Source of the DNA: Dysidea avara
Taxonomy: Eukaryota; Porifera; Demospongiae; Dictyoceratida; Dysideidae
Assembly: GCF_963678975.1 (NCBI RefSeq)
Contig: NC_089273.1
Coordinates: 7,130,614 to 7,194,613 of the forward strand
DNA: 64,000 bases
Direction: 5' to 3'
Under the pieces are notes generated by a model. The model saw only the letters and a list, made by a program, of their open reading frames with translations. It did no database searches and was not told the DNA's origin. Shown piece after piece: positions 10,640-21,534 of this stretch. Both the position numbers and the translations under genes were made by a program. Position 1 is the stretch's first letter. Each line of letters begins with the position of its first letter.

Positions 10640-11350
10640 TGAATCAATTACACTTCCTGGGCCACCACATTAATAACAAGGGTGTAACCCCACTCCCTGA
10701 ACAAGTGCAAGTCATCAGAGATTTTCCTCAACCTAATTCTCTGAAACAGCTGAGGGAGTTCCTAGGACTTGTCAATTTCTATAATAAATTCATACCTTGA
10801 AAAGTTGATATCCTGACTCCACTCAATACTCTGTTGAAAGCTACACCTAGCAACAGTCAAACTTTCAATGGACTACCCAAACCACCACGGAATTTGAGGA
10901 CATTAAGAAGGCACTAGTTAATGCCACACTTCTTGTGCACCCTAAGCTTGATGCCCCTATCAACATCATGACTGATGCATCTGACATTGCCATTGGGGCA
11001 GTCCTTAAACAACATCTTGAGGGCAAGTGGTGCCCTCTCTTACTTCTCTAGAAAACTATCACCAGCAGAACAATGGTAACAGTACTTTTGACAGAGAACT
11101 CCTAGCAGTCTACTGTTCCATCCGCCATTTCAGATACTTATTATATAGAATGCTGTGAGTTTTATGTGTTAACAGATTAACCCATAGTCTTAACACAGTA
11201 GTAGTAGTCATAGTCTTACACTCTTATGTTACACCATCACTCACCACACCAAGTATGGCAATTGGATTTTATTTCCCAATTTACCAGTGACATTTGTCAC
11301 ATTGCAGGAAAAGGGAACCCAGTTGCTGATGCTCTATCAAGTCTTGGAGA
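10640..11350 (+). pseudogene. Gypsy pol: RNase H region
   Basis: The segment LGHHINNKGVTPLPEQV precedes RNase H, followed by TDASDIAIGAVLKQ, a FDRELLAVYCSIRHFRYLL stretch and FISQFTSDICHIAGKGNPVA before the integrase. These blocks are read in several frames with stops (for example near 10797 and 11050). The first RNase H aspartate is retained. Confidence 0.82.
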
Positions 11351-11539
11351 AGATTCAGCTCAGATGAATGCTATCACACCCACTATAGTCTTTACTGTGA
11401 TGGCTAAGGCTCAACCCAGTGAAACTGACCTGCAAGACTCACACTTACTAGACACTACTATCAAGTTTGCAAGAGTTGCTTTGCCTGTGTGTAGTGACAC
11501 CCTGTTATGTGATATTTCTACAGGAACACTAAGACCATT

Positions 11540-12200
11540 ATGTCACTGAGCAATTCAAACATACAATGTTTGATGCACTACACAACTTGTCCCATCCATG
11601 TATCAGAGTCACACAACACCTGATAACAAGTCATTTCTTTTGGCCCAGAATGAATTCAGACATACGACATTGGGCCTGTTCCTATATCCAGTGCCAAAAA
11701 GCCAAGATTCATTGCCACACTGTCACACCATTTGCTACCTTTAACACTCCAGATGTCCAGTTTGACCAAGTGCATATTGAAACTAGTAGGACCACTACCA
11801 ATATCGCAGGGATTCACTTATTTACTTACTTGTGTAGACCGATTTACCAGATGGCCAGAAGCATTACCAATAACAGATATCTCAGCTTAAACAGTAGCAC
11901 AAGCTTTGTTCGTAGCTGCATTGCTCGATTTGGTGTACCGTCCACTATTACTACTGACAGAGGATCTCAATTTGAATCATCCTATGGACGCAGTTGATGA
12001 CACCCCTTAGTGCACAAAGAATACGGACTACATCATACCACGCAAATGCCAATGGTTTAGTAGAACAATTCCATTGCCAGTTGAAGAGTGCACTGAAGTG
12101 TTTAATATAACTGACACCACTCATTGGACTAAAGTACTACCACTTGTGATTTTGGGCATTCGTACCACCCTAAGGAAGACTTGAAGTGCACCCCTGCTGA
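11540..12200 (+). pseudogene. Gypsy pol: integrase
   Basis: A zinc-binding H-H-C-C segment is visible (HNLSHPCIRVTQHLITSHFF ending with CSYIQCQKAK). A DDE core follows with TITTDRGSQFE at the second Asp. The frame breaks at about 11990 and resumes with YHANANGLVEQFHCQLK, which holds the catalytic Glu. The first catalytic Asp appears changed (VHIE where VHID would be expected). Multiple stops follow. Confidence 0.85.
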
Positions 12201-12462
12201 ATTAGTTTATGGAACTACCTTACATCTTCTAGGTGAATTCTTCACAAGTGATAATTCCAATGACATTTTAGATCTTACATCTTATGCCACACACCTCAAA
12301 ACTTTCATGCAACAGATCCAACCAAGTCCCGTGCGATGACAACAAAGAAAGTCATATTTAAGTATAGATTTATCTACATGTCCATATGTTTTGTGAGATA
12401 TGATGGAGTAAAAGGTCACTACAAGCTCCTTATGATTGACCATTCCAGGTTTTGAAGAGACA

Positions 12463-12532
12463 TCACAAACACTGCACCTTGGATCACAAACACTGCACCT
12501 TGGATCACAAACACTACACCTTGGACATTTCT
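12463..12532 (+). repeat. 21-bp tandem repeat, three copies, in pol C-terminus
   Basis: Three units of about 21 bp starting ATCACAAACACTGCACCTT. In the pol frame each encodes a copy of HKHCTLD, a short motif that gypsy elements normally carry once before the VSLDRLK segment. This is an in-frame expansion in the integrase tail. Confidence 0.85.
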
Positions 12533-12800
12533 TGACAGTCTACATTTGTTTCACTTGATAGACTTAAATCAGCCTATATCGATGACAACAGTTCTTCTGA
12601 TACAGCTATTGACTCTAATATGTCATCTTCACCAATCATTCTTACCACCCCACAGTCATCAAAGTCTGCTACTCCCCTATCATCCCAGTCAACATCACAA
12701 CAACCACTCAGAACTCACTCTGGTTGCTATGTACATTGGCCTAAATGGCTGGCAGACTATAGAATGCTCACATAGCAGTCACTGGTTTGAGGGGGGGTAT

Positions 12801-13110
12801 TGTAGCAGTTGTACTGAAGCCATCTGACTGTGAACTCTGTTGTACAAACAAGTGACTTCATCACATACTCACTTTAATTATCATGTAACCTTTACATTCT
12901 GTAATTCATTTAGCTTATTGTATTCATGTACTTGTAATTTCCTTGTAACCATATTCTTTTTACTGGTCTTTTGTCCTTTTGTATTTTCTTGTGTATTATG
13001 TGTATAGACCACTTTACCAGAAGCCATGGAATGTTAATATGATTAGCGTTATTATCAATCTACTTGTGAGTTGGAGCTAATTGTCTTAGCTTTAGTTTAG
13101 TGACCTTACA
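12801..13110 (+). repeat. 3' LTR of the gypsy element
   Basis: TGTAGCAGTTG at the start, GACCTTACA at the end, preceded by the polypurine tract at 12789-12800 and followed by the GTAG duplication. It matches the 5' LTR and the solo LTR at 30781-31121 over its whole length. Confidence 0.9.
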
Positions 13111-13118
13111 GTAGCACC

Positions 13119-13427
13119 AAGAGTAAATAATGGAAGAGAGAGTATCCAACAGCCATATACTGCATCAAAAATGAGCACGTCAAGTAGAGAAGCCATCCCG
13201 TAGTGCTATCAAAGTAAGTGTTGAATGAAGTAATAAACACCTTCTAGCTCAGACTGTTTGACTTCAAATCATGCCTGGGCACTACAAACAGACTGACATA
13301 GCAGGTGTTTATTACTTCATTCAACACTGTCTTTGAAAGCACTAAAGGATGGCTTCTCTACTTGACGTGCCCATTTTTGATGCAGTATATGGCAGTTGGA
13401 TACTCTCTCTTCCATTATTTACTCTTG
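13119..13427. mobile_element. Foldback element next to the gypsy LTR
   Basis: Arms of about 125 bp (13119-13245 and 13300-13427) are inverted copies starting AAGAGTAAATAATGGAAGAG, separated by about 55 bp. GTAGCACC occurs on each side (13111-13118, 13428-13435), an 8-bp target duplication typical of hAT elements. The block copy at 31122 has a single GTAGCACC at this place and serves as the empty site. Confidence 0.85.
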
Positions 13428-13992
13428 GTAGCACCTAAAACAATTTTAACAGCGTGGAGAGTTTATTTTGATTTGTCAAGGCCTCATATTTACGAAGAAA
13501 CCTGATAGCAGGTGTCTTATTGGTAAAACACCTTGTCTGGCTCCATGATTGACTAATATAAAATACTTTATCTTTGTGTACAACCGCAATGAGATCCACA
13601 ATAATTCCATGTGGATAATTAGTGTTTAGCTAATACAATAATAAAACCAATGGAAGTAATGTGATCGAGAAGCTGATAATAGGTAGCTACGGTATGCAGT
13701 TTCTGTATAGCTAGCTATAGTACAATGGTGGATTGAACCATCGTGGTAGTTGGTAATAGCTACAAATCATTAATTCAATTTGTGGTCTTCGACATAGTAT
13801 AGTCGGTAGCTAGCTAACTAGTAACGATCTAGCATCGATGACGCATACATGACTGAAATTAGGCAGGTTATATTTACAGAATTGTTGTAAATTACAGCAT
13901 GCACTAACAGTATAATTAGAAAATGTTCTAAATAGCTAACCTCTAGGTACTCAATTACTAATCGTGAGGAGTAGGTTACAAGTTACTACTAG

Positions 13993-14930
13993 TAGGCATT
14001 CCAGACTGATCTTAAAATTTTGGAAAAACGGGCTTTTTATATGCTCAATAGATAGAGTATTGATTGCTGATCTCAGAAATATATAGTTTGTAGGGTTGGA
14101 ATTAGCTACTTTGGCATGCACAGTGCTTAAAAACTGAAAAAAAGGTACATTTTTTCTCCAGGGCTCCCCATACATTTTACAGGGGAAAATGGCACAATTG
14201 AATCAGGAAGCCATCTAGCAATCTGGACTATCTTGAAAACTGCAGTTGCTTCTAGCTACAAGTTTGTACATGTAATGAGAGTAACTTCAGGTCTTATTGG
14301 ATCTCAGCGATCTTTGTATGCTTTGTGGTGAGCAAATATGTTTCACCTACTGCACACTTCTCAATACAATGGTGTATGCCCATAGGCAAGTGGCTATCTC
14401 AAGTTGGTAAAAACATCAAGTTAACAACTTATAAAGGTAAACAACTAAAGTGGTGCCACAATGATGCAACAATACCTAAGGTGGAGTTGTGGTTTCAATT
14501 ATGGCATTGTTATGCCGACTTTGAAGTGGTTTATACTTTTGAGCTGATGACACAACCATCAGAAAATTGCTCTGGAGCTGAAAATCGCTAACCCGAGCGA
14601 AGTAACTACGCACTTTAAAGTAAGCACCAGTGACTACCTTCCACCCGACCGTACGTTTTTTTTAAGTTTTAAAGTATTCTACATACATTACAAGGCTTGA
14701 AAAGATTACAAAACAACACAAAACTTACTTATATGTAACGCGCACGATAAAACTAAGATTTTCATGATGATCAGCATGTGAACAAACCCCACAGCGATTT
14801 TCACCCTCATTGGAGCTCGGACGACGGAACAATCCCAAGTTGAACACGAGTTGTCATTTTGTGCCAGGGTTCTATTGGGGAATATACGGAGAATTTTTTT
14901 ATTAAAAAATCTCGGATACTGGAATGCCTA
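13993..14930. mobile_element. hAT-like element of about 940 bp
   Basis: Ends TAGGCATTCCAG are inverted at the right edge. Copies of ACTACTAG flank it (the exact border is ambiguous by one or two bases). The related blocks at 31760 and 49155 lack this sequence. It contains an 88-codon frame (14325-14591) that I cannot assign. Confidence 0.8.
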
Positions 14931-15183
14931 CTACTAGACTTGAAATATCTAATGCAGCTAGCTATAGCCACATGTCACAAGATGTTTACCTTGATTTCCT
15001 GCCATTGTGAATGACGCTGTCTCCTCTTGGAAGTTATCTGCTGACCTAACTTGAATGACACGACTCCGATGATTAACAGACTATTCCTAGCGCGCACGAT
15101 TTTTATATGGATTTGCACAAGGCCGCATGCAACGTAACACCAACTTCCGGTTGTATGAAGTTGTTTTCGCGACGTGTTGATTA

Positions 15184-15399
15184 GCTTATTTATTTATTTA
15201 TTAAGGCTTTACAGCACAAGTGCTGAAGGTCTGTAGGACACTTGGTCCTACAGCCTATCCAGAGTTGTTACATAAATTGTGTTTGAAAAGGTGGAGAAAG
15301 GAGAAAAAAACCCATGACTGGACCTGGGCAGCCTCGAACCTGCAGCCATCCGATTAAAGCTCGAACGCTTATAGGAGTCTGCCAGGCGGTCAGGGTGAT
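15184..15399 (-). mobile_element. tRNA-derived SINE, copy 1
   Basis: Read on the minus strand it has a tRNA-like head with a pol III B box (GCAGGTTCGAGGCTG), a unique body, and a 3' end GTGCTGTAAAGCCTTAATAA followed by an AATA-rich tail. Related copies are at 29366-30460 and 59250-59595. Confidence 0.82.
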
Positions 15400-15571
15400 T
15401 AACTATGATTGTAGTAACTATAGCTGGCCATATTTCTCTTTTAATCATTATTTCTACTGTACCCGGCGTGATCGTACATTTGTTAGTGTGATTTAAATAC
15501 TACTTCGCTATGATACTAGCTATCAACTATTATTTATAGCTATTAAATAACTAAGAGTAGTTAGCTAGAGC

Positions 15572-16986
15572 CAGTAGAGTAAAGTATCAATTATCGGACA
15601 ATATGATGTTCGGACAGCTGCCACCCACTTCCTGGAAATCCTGCAGCTTAGGTTATTGTACCAAAAGGTAGGCTACAATAAGCAATAATTATCCTCCAAC
15701 AATCAGCTTTGTGTGATTAAAAAGTATAAGTATTACAGCTAATAGTATGCTTAGTCCGATAAAATCTATGCTCGGATAAAACTATCAGTTGTCGGACTTT
15801 GATTTTTACTACCAGTAAACAATGTCCAATTTATTTCAAATTTGTATGCAATATACCTGTACTTATTAGCTATTAATGGCCAAAAAATGGTTTCGTTATC
15901 TTTAGCATAGATGGAGTACGAGCCCCCCAATTTTTAGCAGTATTGTCGGACGCCCTCCGCTTTAATTTAGCCATGCCCACCAACAGAGTTTGTATGCTTT
16001 TGCAACAAATGCACCAGTGCTAAACCACAGAAGAACGTAAATAAACATCTCTCAAGAGTAGAGGTGTGTTTTAAAGTTAATGTTCAGGATATTTCCATTG
16101 GAACGCAGTATTTTTGACTCCTAAATGAAGGAGATGCGCGCGGGGTGGAAAAATGAAGTTATGCAAAACCACCTTCTGACCACCTACATATGCTAGTCTT
16201 GGTGTCCTATCACAAATACTGTCACGAAAATTGAAAGGCTTTTCTTTCTCTACCTTATATGGGTGAAACAAAAAGGACGAAAATGTTGCTTTGTGCATCC
16301 ATAGAAGGTATAAAATGGAATATCTTTTCATTTCTAGGTGGTATTCGCGATTGAGGCACCAAGACTAACAAATGTGGTTGGTCAGAAAGTTGTGCCTCGT
16401 AATTTCATTTTTCCACCTAGCGTGCATCTCCTTAATTTAGGAGCCAAAAATACTGCGTTCCAATACAAATATCCTGAATATCAACTTTAAAACACACCTC
16501 TACTCTTGAAAGATATTTATTTACCTTTTTCTGTGGTTTAGCACTGGTGCATTTGTTGCAAAAAGCATGAACTCTGTTGGTGGGCATGGCTAAATTAAAG
16601 CGGAGGGCGTCCGACAATACCACTAAAACTTGGGGGGCTCGTACTCCATCTATGCTAAAGATAACGAAACCATTTTTTGGCCATTAATAGCTAATGAGTA
16701 CAGGTATATTGCATACAAATTTGAAATAAATTGGACATTGTTTACTGGTAGTAAAAATCAAAGTCCGACAACTGATAGTTTTATCCGAACATAGATTTTA
16801 TCGGACTAAGCATACTATTGGCTGTAACTCTTAAACTTTTAATCATGCAAAGCTGATTATTGGAGGATAATTATTGCTTATTGTAGCCTACCTTTTGGTA
16901 CAATAACCAAAGCTGCAGGATTCCCAGGAAAAGAATGGCAGCTGTCCGAACATCATATTGTCCGATAATTGATACTTTACTCTATG
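15572..16986. mobile_element. Large foldback element, 1.4 kb
   Basis: Arms of about 680 bp are inverted copies around a centre near 16270-16300. The ends read TAGAGTAAAGTATCAATTAT, and TTATCGGACA-type words recur inside, which resembles the termini of Tigger/pogo-type elements. The open frames here occur as mirror images in both arms and are not supported as genes. The target duplication is unclear. Confidence 0.82.
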
Positions 16987-17036
16987 TAGCTATATTATTA
17001 TAATTATTTTATCACAGCAAAATATAGGTACAAATA

Positions 17037-17504
17037 CAATGGCGGATCTAGGATGGGGCATTTGGGGCAAATCCCCCCCTTTGGAAGAGGCATAGTTTCT
17101 TCTTTGATAGAAATTCTATATACCTTATCGGACCAAAATCGATTTATATATATAGCTCATGAAAACTGCATTTTACCACCATTTATTGCAAACTCACCTG
17201 AATCCAAAATTAAAAAGCAGTCAAACTGTCACCCGGCACCATAGATAATATGCGCGATGCCGGCACCTTCGTACGTACTACGCGCCTCTAAAAATAATTA
17301 TTGTATTGCTATTGTTTAACTTTTTAAACAGTTTTAAAGACTTCTGGACCGTCTGCAAAGACCATAATGACAAAAATCAAGCTACTAAGGAGTGATCATT
17401 GCTGCTTAGTGCAACTAACAAGAGAATCCGCTCTCCCCAATGGTACCTACAACGACTCAGCCTGTTTGTGCCCCTCTCATTGACAGCTCCTGGATCCGCC
17501 CCTG
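17037..17504. mobile_element. GGCGGATC-end nonautonomous element
   Basis: The left end TGGCGGATCTAGGATGGGGC is inverted at the right as CTCCTGGATCCGCCCCTG. AAATA flanks both sides (17032-17036, 17505-17509). It belongs to the family that includes 52096-52435 and 54226-54719. Confidence 0.75.
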
Positions 17505-17615
17505 AAATACATTGCTAGTATATAAAAGAACCTGACTCTAACCAAGAGTGTAGGTTAATATAAAAAGTTGCCAGCTAGCTATAAGACACACAAAGTACAA
17601 TAAACAAAACATCAG

Positions 17616-17822
17616 TCAAATTGTCAAATAATGCCGTAACAGTGATGTGGTAGAATATAACGAAGTCTTTTGAAATGTCTGAATTAAAGATGTTGGCAAG
17701 TTGACCTTCTCTAAATAAAATGATAAATCCTTTGGGATGGATCCTAATGCCCCAACAATTATAGGAATGATAAATACTTTTCTACATTTCCACACTCTAA
17801 CAACTTCAATTTTTAAATCCAC
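17616..17822 (-). pseudogene. LINE-associated C-terminal fragment
   Basis: The 68-residue frame holds MWK-like VWKCRKVFIIPIIVGALG followed by SIPKDLSFYL and a QKTSLYSTTSLLR stretch. This pattern is the very common C-terminus of animal non-LTR retrotransposon open frames (WK...IPIVVGALG.IPK...QKTALLGTA.ILR). It lies just downstream of another LINE fragment on the same strand. Confidence 0.7.
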
Positions 17823-17859
17823 ATAATTTTGTTATTATTATTGTTAATTAGCAAAATCC

Positions 17860-18548
17860 ACTAGGGACAATACGCTGATGAGCATTGCAATACAATCACA
17901 TATTATATTACTTACAGCGTTCTTAAATGTTTCGAGATCTATTGTGTCAATGTCAGGAATTTGAAGGGAGTTCTATTGAATAATTGTTTGAGGAAGGAAA
18001 GAGTATTTATACATATTGACTCTTGTTTGCAATTGAGTTAGCTCGAGAGGATGTTGAGCATAGATGTAGGACATTGGAGTTGGTGATGGTAAGCAATGAT
18101 CGGGTATTGCAAGTAAGTTCCTGACAATCTTGAATAGGAGGGTGAGTCATCTAGCAATTGTTCTTCTGTTTTGAAGTGTAGGCCATTCAAGGCTGGTTAA
18201 CATGTCTGTGATGCTATCATGGTTTTGGTTAGATCTGTGCCAGGGTTTGTTTGTTCAAAACAAAATGAGCAGTGCAGTGTTGAATCATTTCTAGTTTACT
18301 AATCAGTACTAGTGATGATAGGAGTCCCAGATGGCTGAGCAGTATTCTAATGATGGTAAGAGCAATTGCTTGTAGATGTGTTCTTTAATTTCTGATGGTG
18401 CATTCTGGAGATTTCTTTTTAAGAACCCAAGGAGGCGATTTGCCTTGTTACAGATGTAATTGATGTGAGGATCCAATGATAGTTTGTGGTGGAGAAGGAT
18501 TCCAAGATAATTATGTTCTAATACTGTAGCCAGTGGAACGACGAACAT
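17860..18548 (-). pseudogene. LINE reverse transcriptase, C-terminal fragment
   Basis: Starting at 18548 the protein contains NYLGILLHHKLSLDPHINYI, CNKANRLLGFLKRNL and LLLPSLEYCSAIWDSY. These are conserved blocks after the catalytic core of CR1/Jockey-type reverse transcriptases. The reading then breaks frame near 18309 and continues with LTSLEWPTLQNRRTIARL and a KYSFLPQTI tail. The 5' two thirds are missing. Confidence 0.85.
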
Positions 18549-18984
18549 TTAGTATGTGAAGTACTCTTGTTATGGTGTGTTGTTATCTATTATTTTAATT
18601 TTTTTACATGTACACACTCCTTGCTGTGCCCACAAGATCTCATTTTGCTTGATCTGACTGTGGTCGCACAAGACCGAGGACTAACACTGGAAAAAATTAT
18701 GTATTTGTCTATATGCGTAACAGAGTGCATATGAAGTAAACATAGTTAACTATATGTGCATTGTAATGTGAGACAACTCGAATATGATTTGAATATTACA
18801 AAGATCACATGTGATATTTGCAACATGTGTATGCTAGTGGTTTTATACAGCACATAATTATAGTAACACATTTACTTCATCTGTAATCCCATGGCACATA
18901 CATATGTACCTTATATTTGCTAGTGTGGCCTATATATGATACACATGATATGAATATGATGTAAATATGAAGTGAATAATTACA

Positions 18985-19400
18985 TAGGCTTAAGTCTATT
19001 ATGCTCCAAAATCTTCCTATTATTCTTTCTGGCACCTCTTTTTTTATTCACCTATTATGCTCAAATTTATTCCTGAGTCTACCTATTATACTCAAATTAT
19101 TCCCAAATATGTGTGCCAAATTAGTATTTTTGTTAGGGTTTTTAAACAAGTGACTGCTCTATTAGAATTATAGACTCTAAGTTGACTGCTCTATTAGAGT
19201 AAGTGACTGCTCTATTAGAGTATCTCGATCGTTTTCACCGTTTTTATGCTTGCACTATTTTGGTAGTAAATCTAAAAGATTTTTACACTGCACCACAACA
19301 AAAACTTATAATTTTATACCAATTATTCTTAGAATTCATCCGATTATTGCAGAATATTCCCCAATGCTTTTCAGTACCTATTATTAGCGATTCCGGGAGG
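18985..19400 (+). mobile_element. TAGGCTTAAG-family element, right end lost
   Basis: The left end TAGGCTTAAGTCTATTATGC and the following 400 bp match the complete copy at 60274-60714. The right inverted end present there is missing here. It carries four units of the CTCTATTAGAG motif at 19150-19233. Confidence 0.75.
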
Positions 19401-19439
19401 ATTTTAAAATTAATGGAAATAATTTTTATTTAGTATAGC

Positions 19440-20210
19440 CTTATGTAGTACTCCCTGAGGAACTCATAAACACTTAGTTTTTAGAAATCCGTCATAGGAT
19501 GGTGGAGTTGTAACAATTTTGTCCTTTAAAATAGGCAAAATTTCTCCGTATCTTTCCATTGAAAAAAGTCCCAAAAATGGCACAATTGAACAAATGCTTA
19601 TAACTGAGCTTTGCAAATAACATTTTGAACTTCTGTTTTCTGTTTTAAATACCTTAATTCATGGCCCACAGTGTAACCTTACTTGTAAGACCCTAGGTCA
19701 CCTCCATAGAAAGCCACTAAATAGTTGCATTCATTTAGCATCTTGCAGATGGCAAAACAACATACACATGGTGAAGTGCAACCACTCTGTTCCAGTCATC
19801 TCCACTCAAAAATACAATGTGCATGCAAAGCAAGGAGTTGTACTGTTGTTTTATAGCTGCTTATATGATTATTTTGTCTCTTAATGTATAGCTCCTTGAG
19901 AGCTACCAAAATGGTGCATCAAAGAGATGTGCCATTTGTGGTGCAAATTATAGCTCAGTGAACAATTGTTTACAAAATTCACTATATTAAGAGTATAAAT
20001 CAACTATACCAAACACATGTTCAGTTGTCAAGCATAAAATTACAGTTTAACTGACAGATACACAGCAAGAACAGCCTCTGTTCCAGTGTTCAGTAGCCGG
20101 AAATGCACTTGATTAATGGCTTTTTCAGTGTAGCATACCAAAATAAGTTGGCCTGAGCTGAAAGCTGTTAGTAAAGCTGTAGACATAACTGTTCAAAGGA
20201 GAAAACTGCT
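19440..20210. other. No gene recognised
   Basis: AT-rich sequence. The stretch 19540-19625 with AAAAATGGCACAATTGAA resembles text inside the element at 13993-14930, so it may be transposon debris. No splice-supported exon was found. Confidence 0.45.
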
Positions 20211-20211
20211 C

Positions 20212-20500
20212 ACAGCAAAACTCATGTATTGATACTAAAAATACTGACTGATACTAACTCTTATTGAATTGTACTCAGTATCACTCTGTCTTGGAACAAT
20301 TTTTTCAAGTAAAGCTTAGAAAGAGGCAAAAGTAGATTACTAGTCATAGTAGTAGACTATTAGTGTACAAATTTTGACAGAATTTGAATAATTGTCCCAA
20401 GATGGTCCCAAGACAGAGCAATACTGAATAAAATACAGATCTAGAGTTAGTATCAGTCAGTATTATTTAGTATCCATACATGAGTTTTGCTGTGCAAACA
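20212..20500. mobile_element. Foldback MITE
   Basis: CACAGCAAAACTCATG at the left is inverted at the right as CATGAGTTTTGCTGTG. The arms run about 85 bp with small gaps, including TACTGACTGATACTAACTC against GAGTTAGTATCAGTCAGTA. No convincing target duplication. Confidence 0.75.
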
Positions 20501-20564
20501 CTGGTGATATGTTTGATATTATTATTAAAGCTTTATTACATTACCAACTATTTAATACTTAAAA

Positions 20565-21240
20565 AACGAAAGACTGCTCCATTAGAGAGTTTTAAAATTG
20601 TTTTGTCATAAATCATAAATAGTTGTACTGAGAGCTAATTGATGTGTGCAGACAGCTTTATTGATCAACCAGTAGCTTATCTAACTAATGAAATCCATAC
20701 AAGTGCAAATTATATTCATATGGTTATAGGTGTCATTTAGTCTTGACTATGTCGCCACTATTATCTTAAACAAGATTCATAGTTGCAATGAATTCATTAG
20801 CCCATATGGTACTGCTAATAATACTCTAAGCTTCAAAGCCTACAATTATTCTTTGAAGGATTGCTGTGCGCTGTAACAAAAAAATAAATCTAAAAATGAG
20901 TGACTGCTTTATTAGAGTAACTCAAAATAATTGTGCTCAAAGCAGTAGCAGTTATACACTTACAATAACTTTATTTTGCTTTGACGTATTGAGTGGTTAG
21001 ATGGCTGTTTATCTAGCTAATGAAATCCCTACAATTGTAAACTATATTCACACCGCTACTGGCGACACGTCTGACACGTTTGACTTCTATAATGTGATTC
21101 ATTATTAAGGGAAGTTTATTAGTCCCTATGATGTATGTAGCACTGTACTAAGTGTTTCTGCTTAAAAGTAGTCTTGAAATACTCTGTATAGTACCAAAAT
21201 CCATAATGACTGTATTCACTGACTCTAATAGAGCATTCAC
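20565..21240. repeat. Degenerate direct duplication of about 330 bp
   Basis: The segments from about 20570 and 20900 share the CTATTAGAG-like start, CTAATGAAATCC, TAAACTATATTCA-like text and the order of these blocks. The copies are strongly diverged. A minus-orientation motif copy closes the region at about 21222-21236. Confidence 0.5.
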
Positions 21241-21534
21241 CAAATTTGCAAAATTGTTATGTTATGAATATCTCCTTCTTCAAATATAGCATGCAACCAC
21301 TTTTTCATTCCACAACTTTTCACACAAATTTTGAAAGCCATACAGCCACACCCTTTTCCACAGCTTGGCTGCTTTGTGTGGTACTGTTGATGAACTATAA
21401 TTATGTAATTCAACCTGAAATACTGTAAATAAGTTAGCAAATTGTTATGTTGAACAATACACTAATAAACTTCTACATACAGTATGTTCAAATCCTAAAA
21501 GTCTAAATGCAGTAACAAGTCATCCATCTTGAAT

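Larger units (their letters stand above)
8811..13110 (+). mobile_element. Ty3/gypsy LTR retrotransposon, complete but inactive
   Basis: Two related LTRs enclose about 3.7 kb holding gag, reverse transcriptase, RNase H and integrase remnants in gypsy order. GTAG repeats flank the element at 8807-8810 and 13111-13114, a 4-bp target duplication. A polypurine tract GAGGGGGGGTAT precedes the 3' LTR. Every domain carries stops or frameshifts, the protease and part of reverse transcriptase are missing, and the gag-pol junction has been replaced by palindromes. A solo LTR of the same family lies at 30781-31121. Confidence 0.92.
13428..15560. repeat. Duplicated block 'D', copy 1
   Basis: Matches 31122-33560 and, in part, 48737-49370 (for example ACCTGATAGCAGGTG, AATTTGTGGTCTTCGACATA, AAGGCCGCATGCA). 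Copies differ by separate transposon insertions, so the block was duplicated and then hit independently. No gene recognised. Confidence 0.85.

Noticed and set aside
15314-15391. Possible functional tRNA gene
   Set aside because: The B box is present, but the sequence recurs with a SINE body and tail and the cloverleaf is poor; treated as a SINE head.
16077-16623. Two minus-strand frames of 84 and 63 codons
   Set aside because: They lie in the arms of the 1.4-kb foldback element and are antisense and sense images of each other's sequence.
19203-19433. Frames starting MTALLEYLD (also at 52340 and 60497)
   Set aside because: The shared N-terminus is only the CTCTATTAGAG motif read in one frame.
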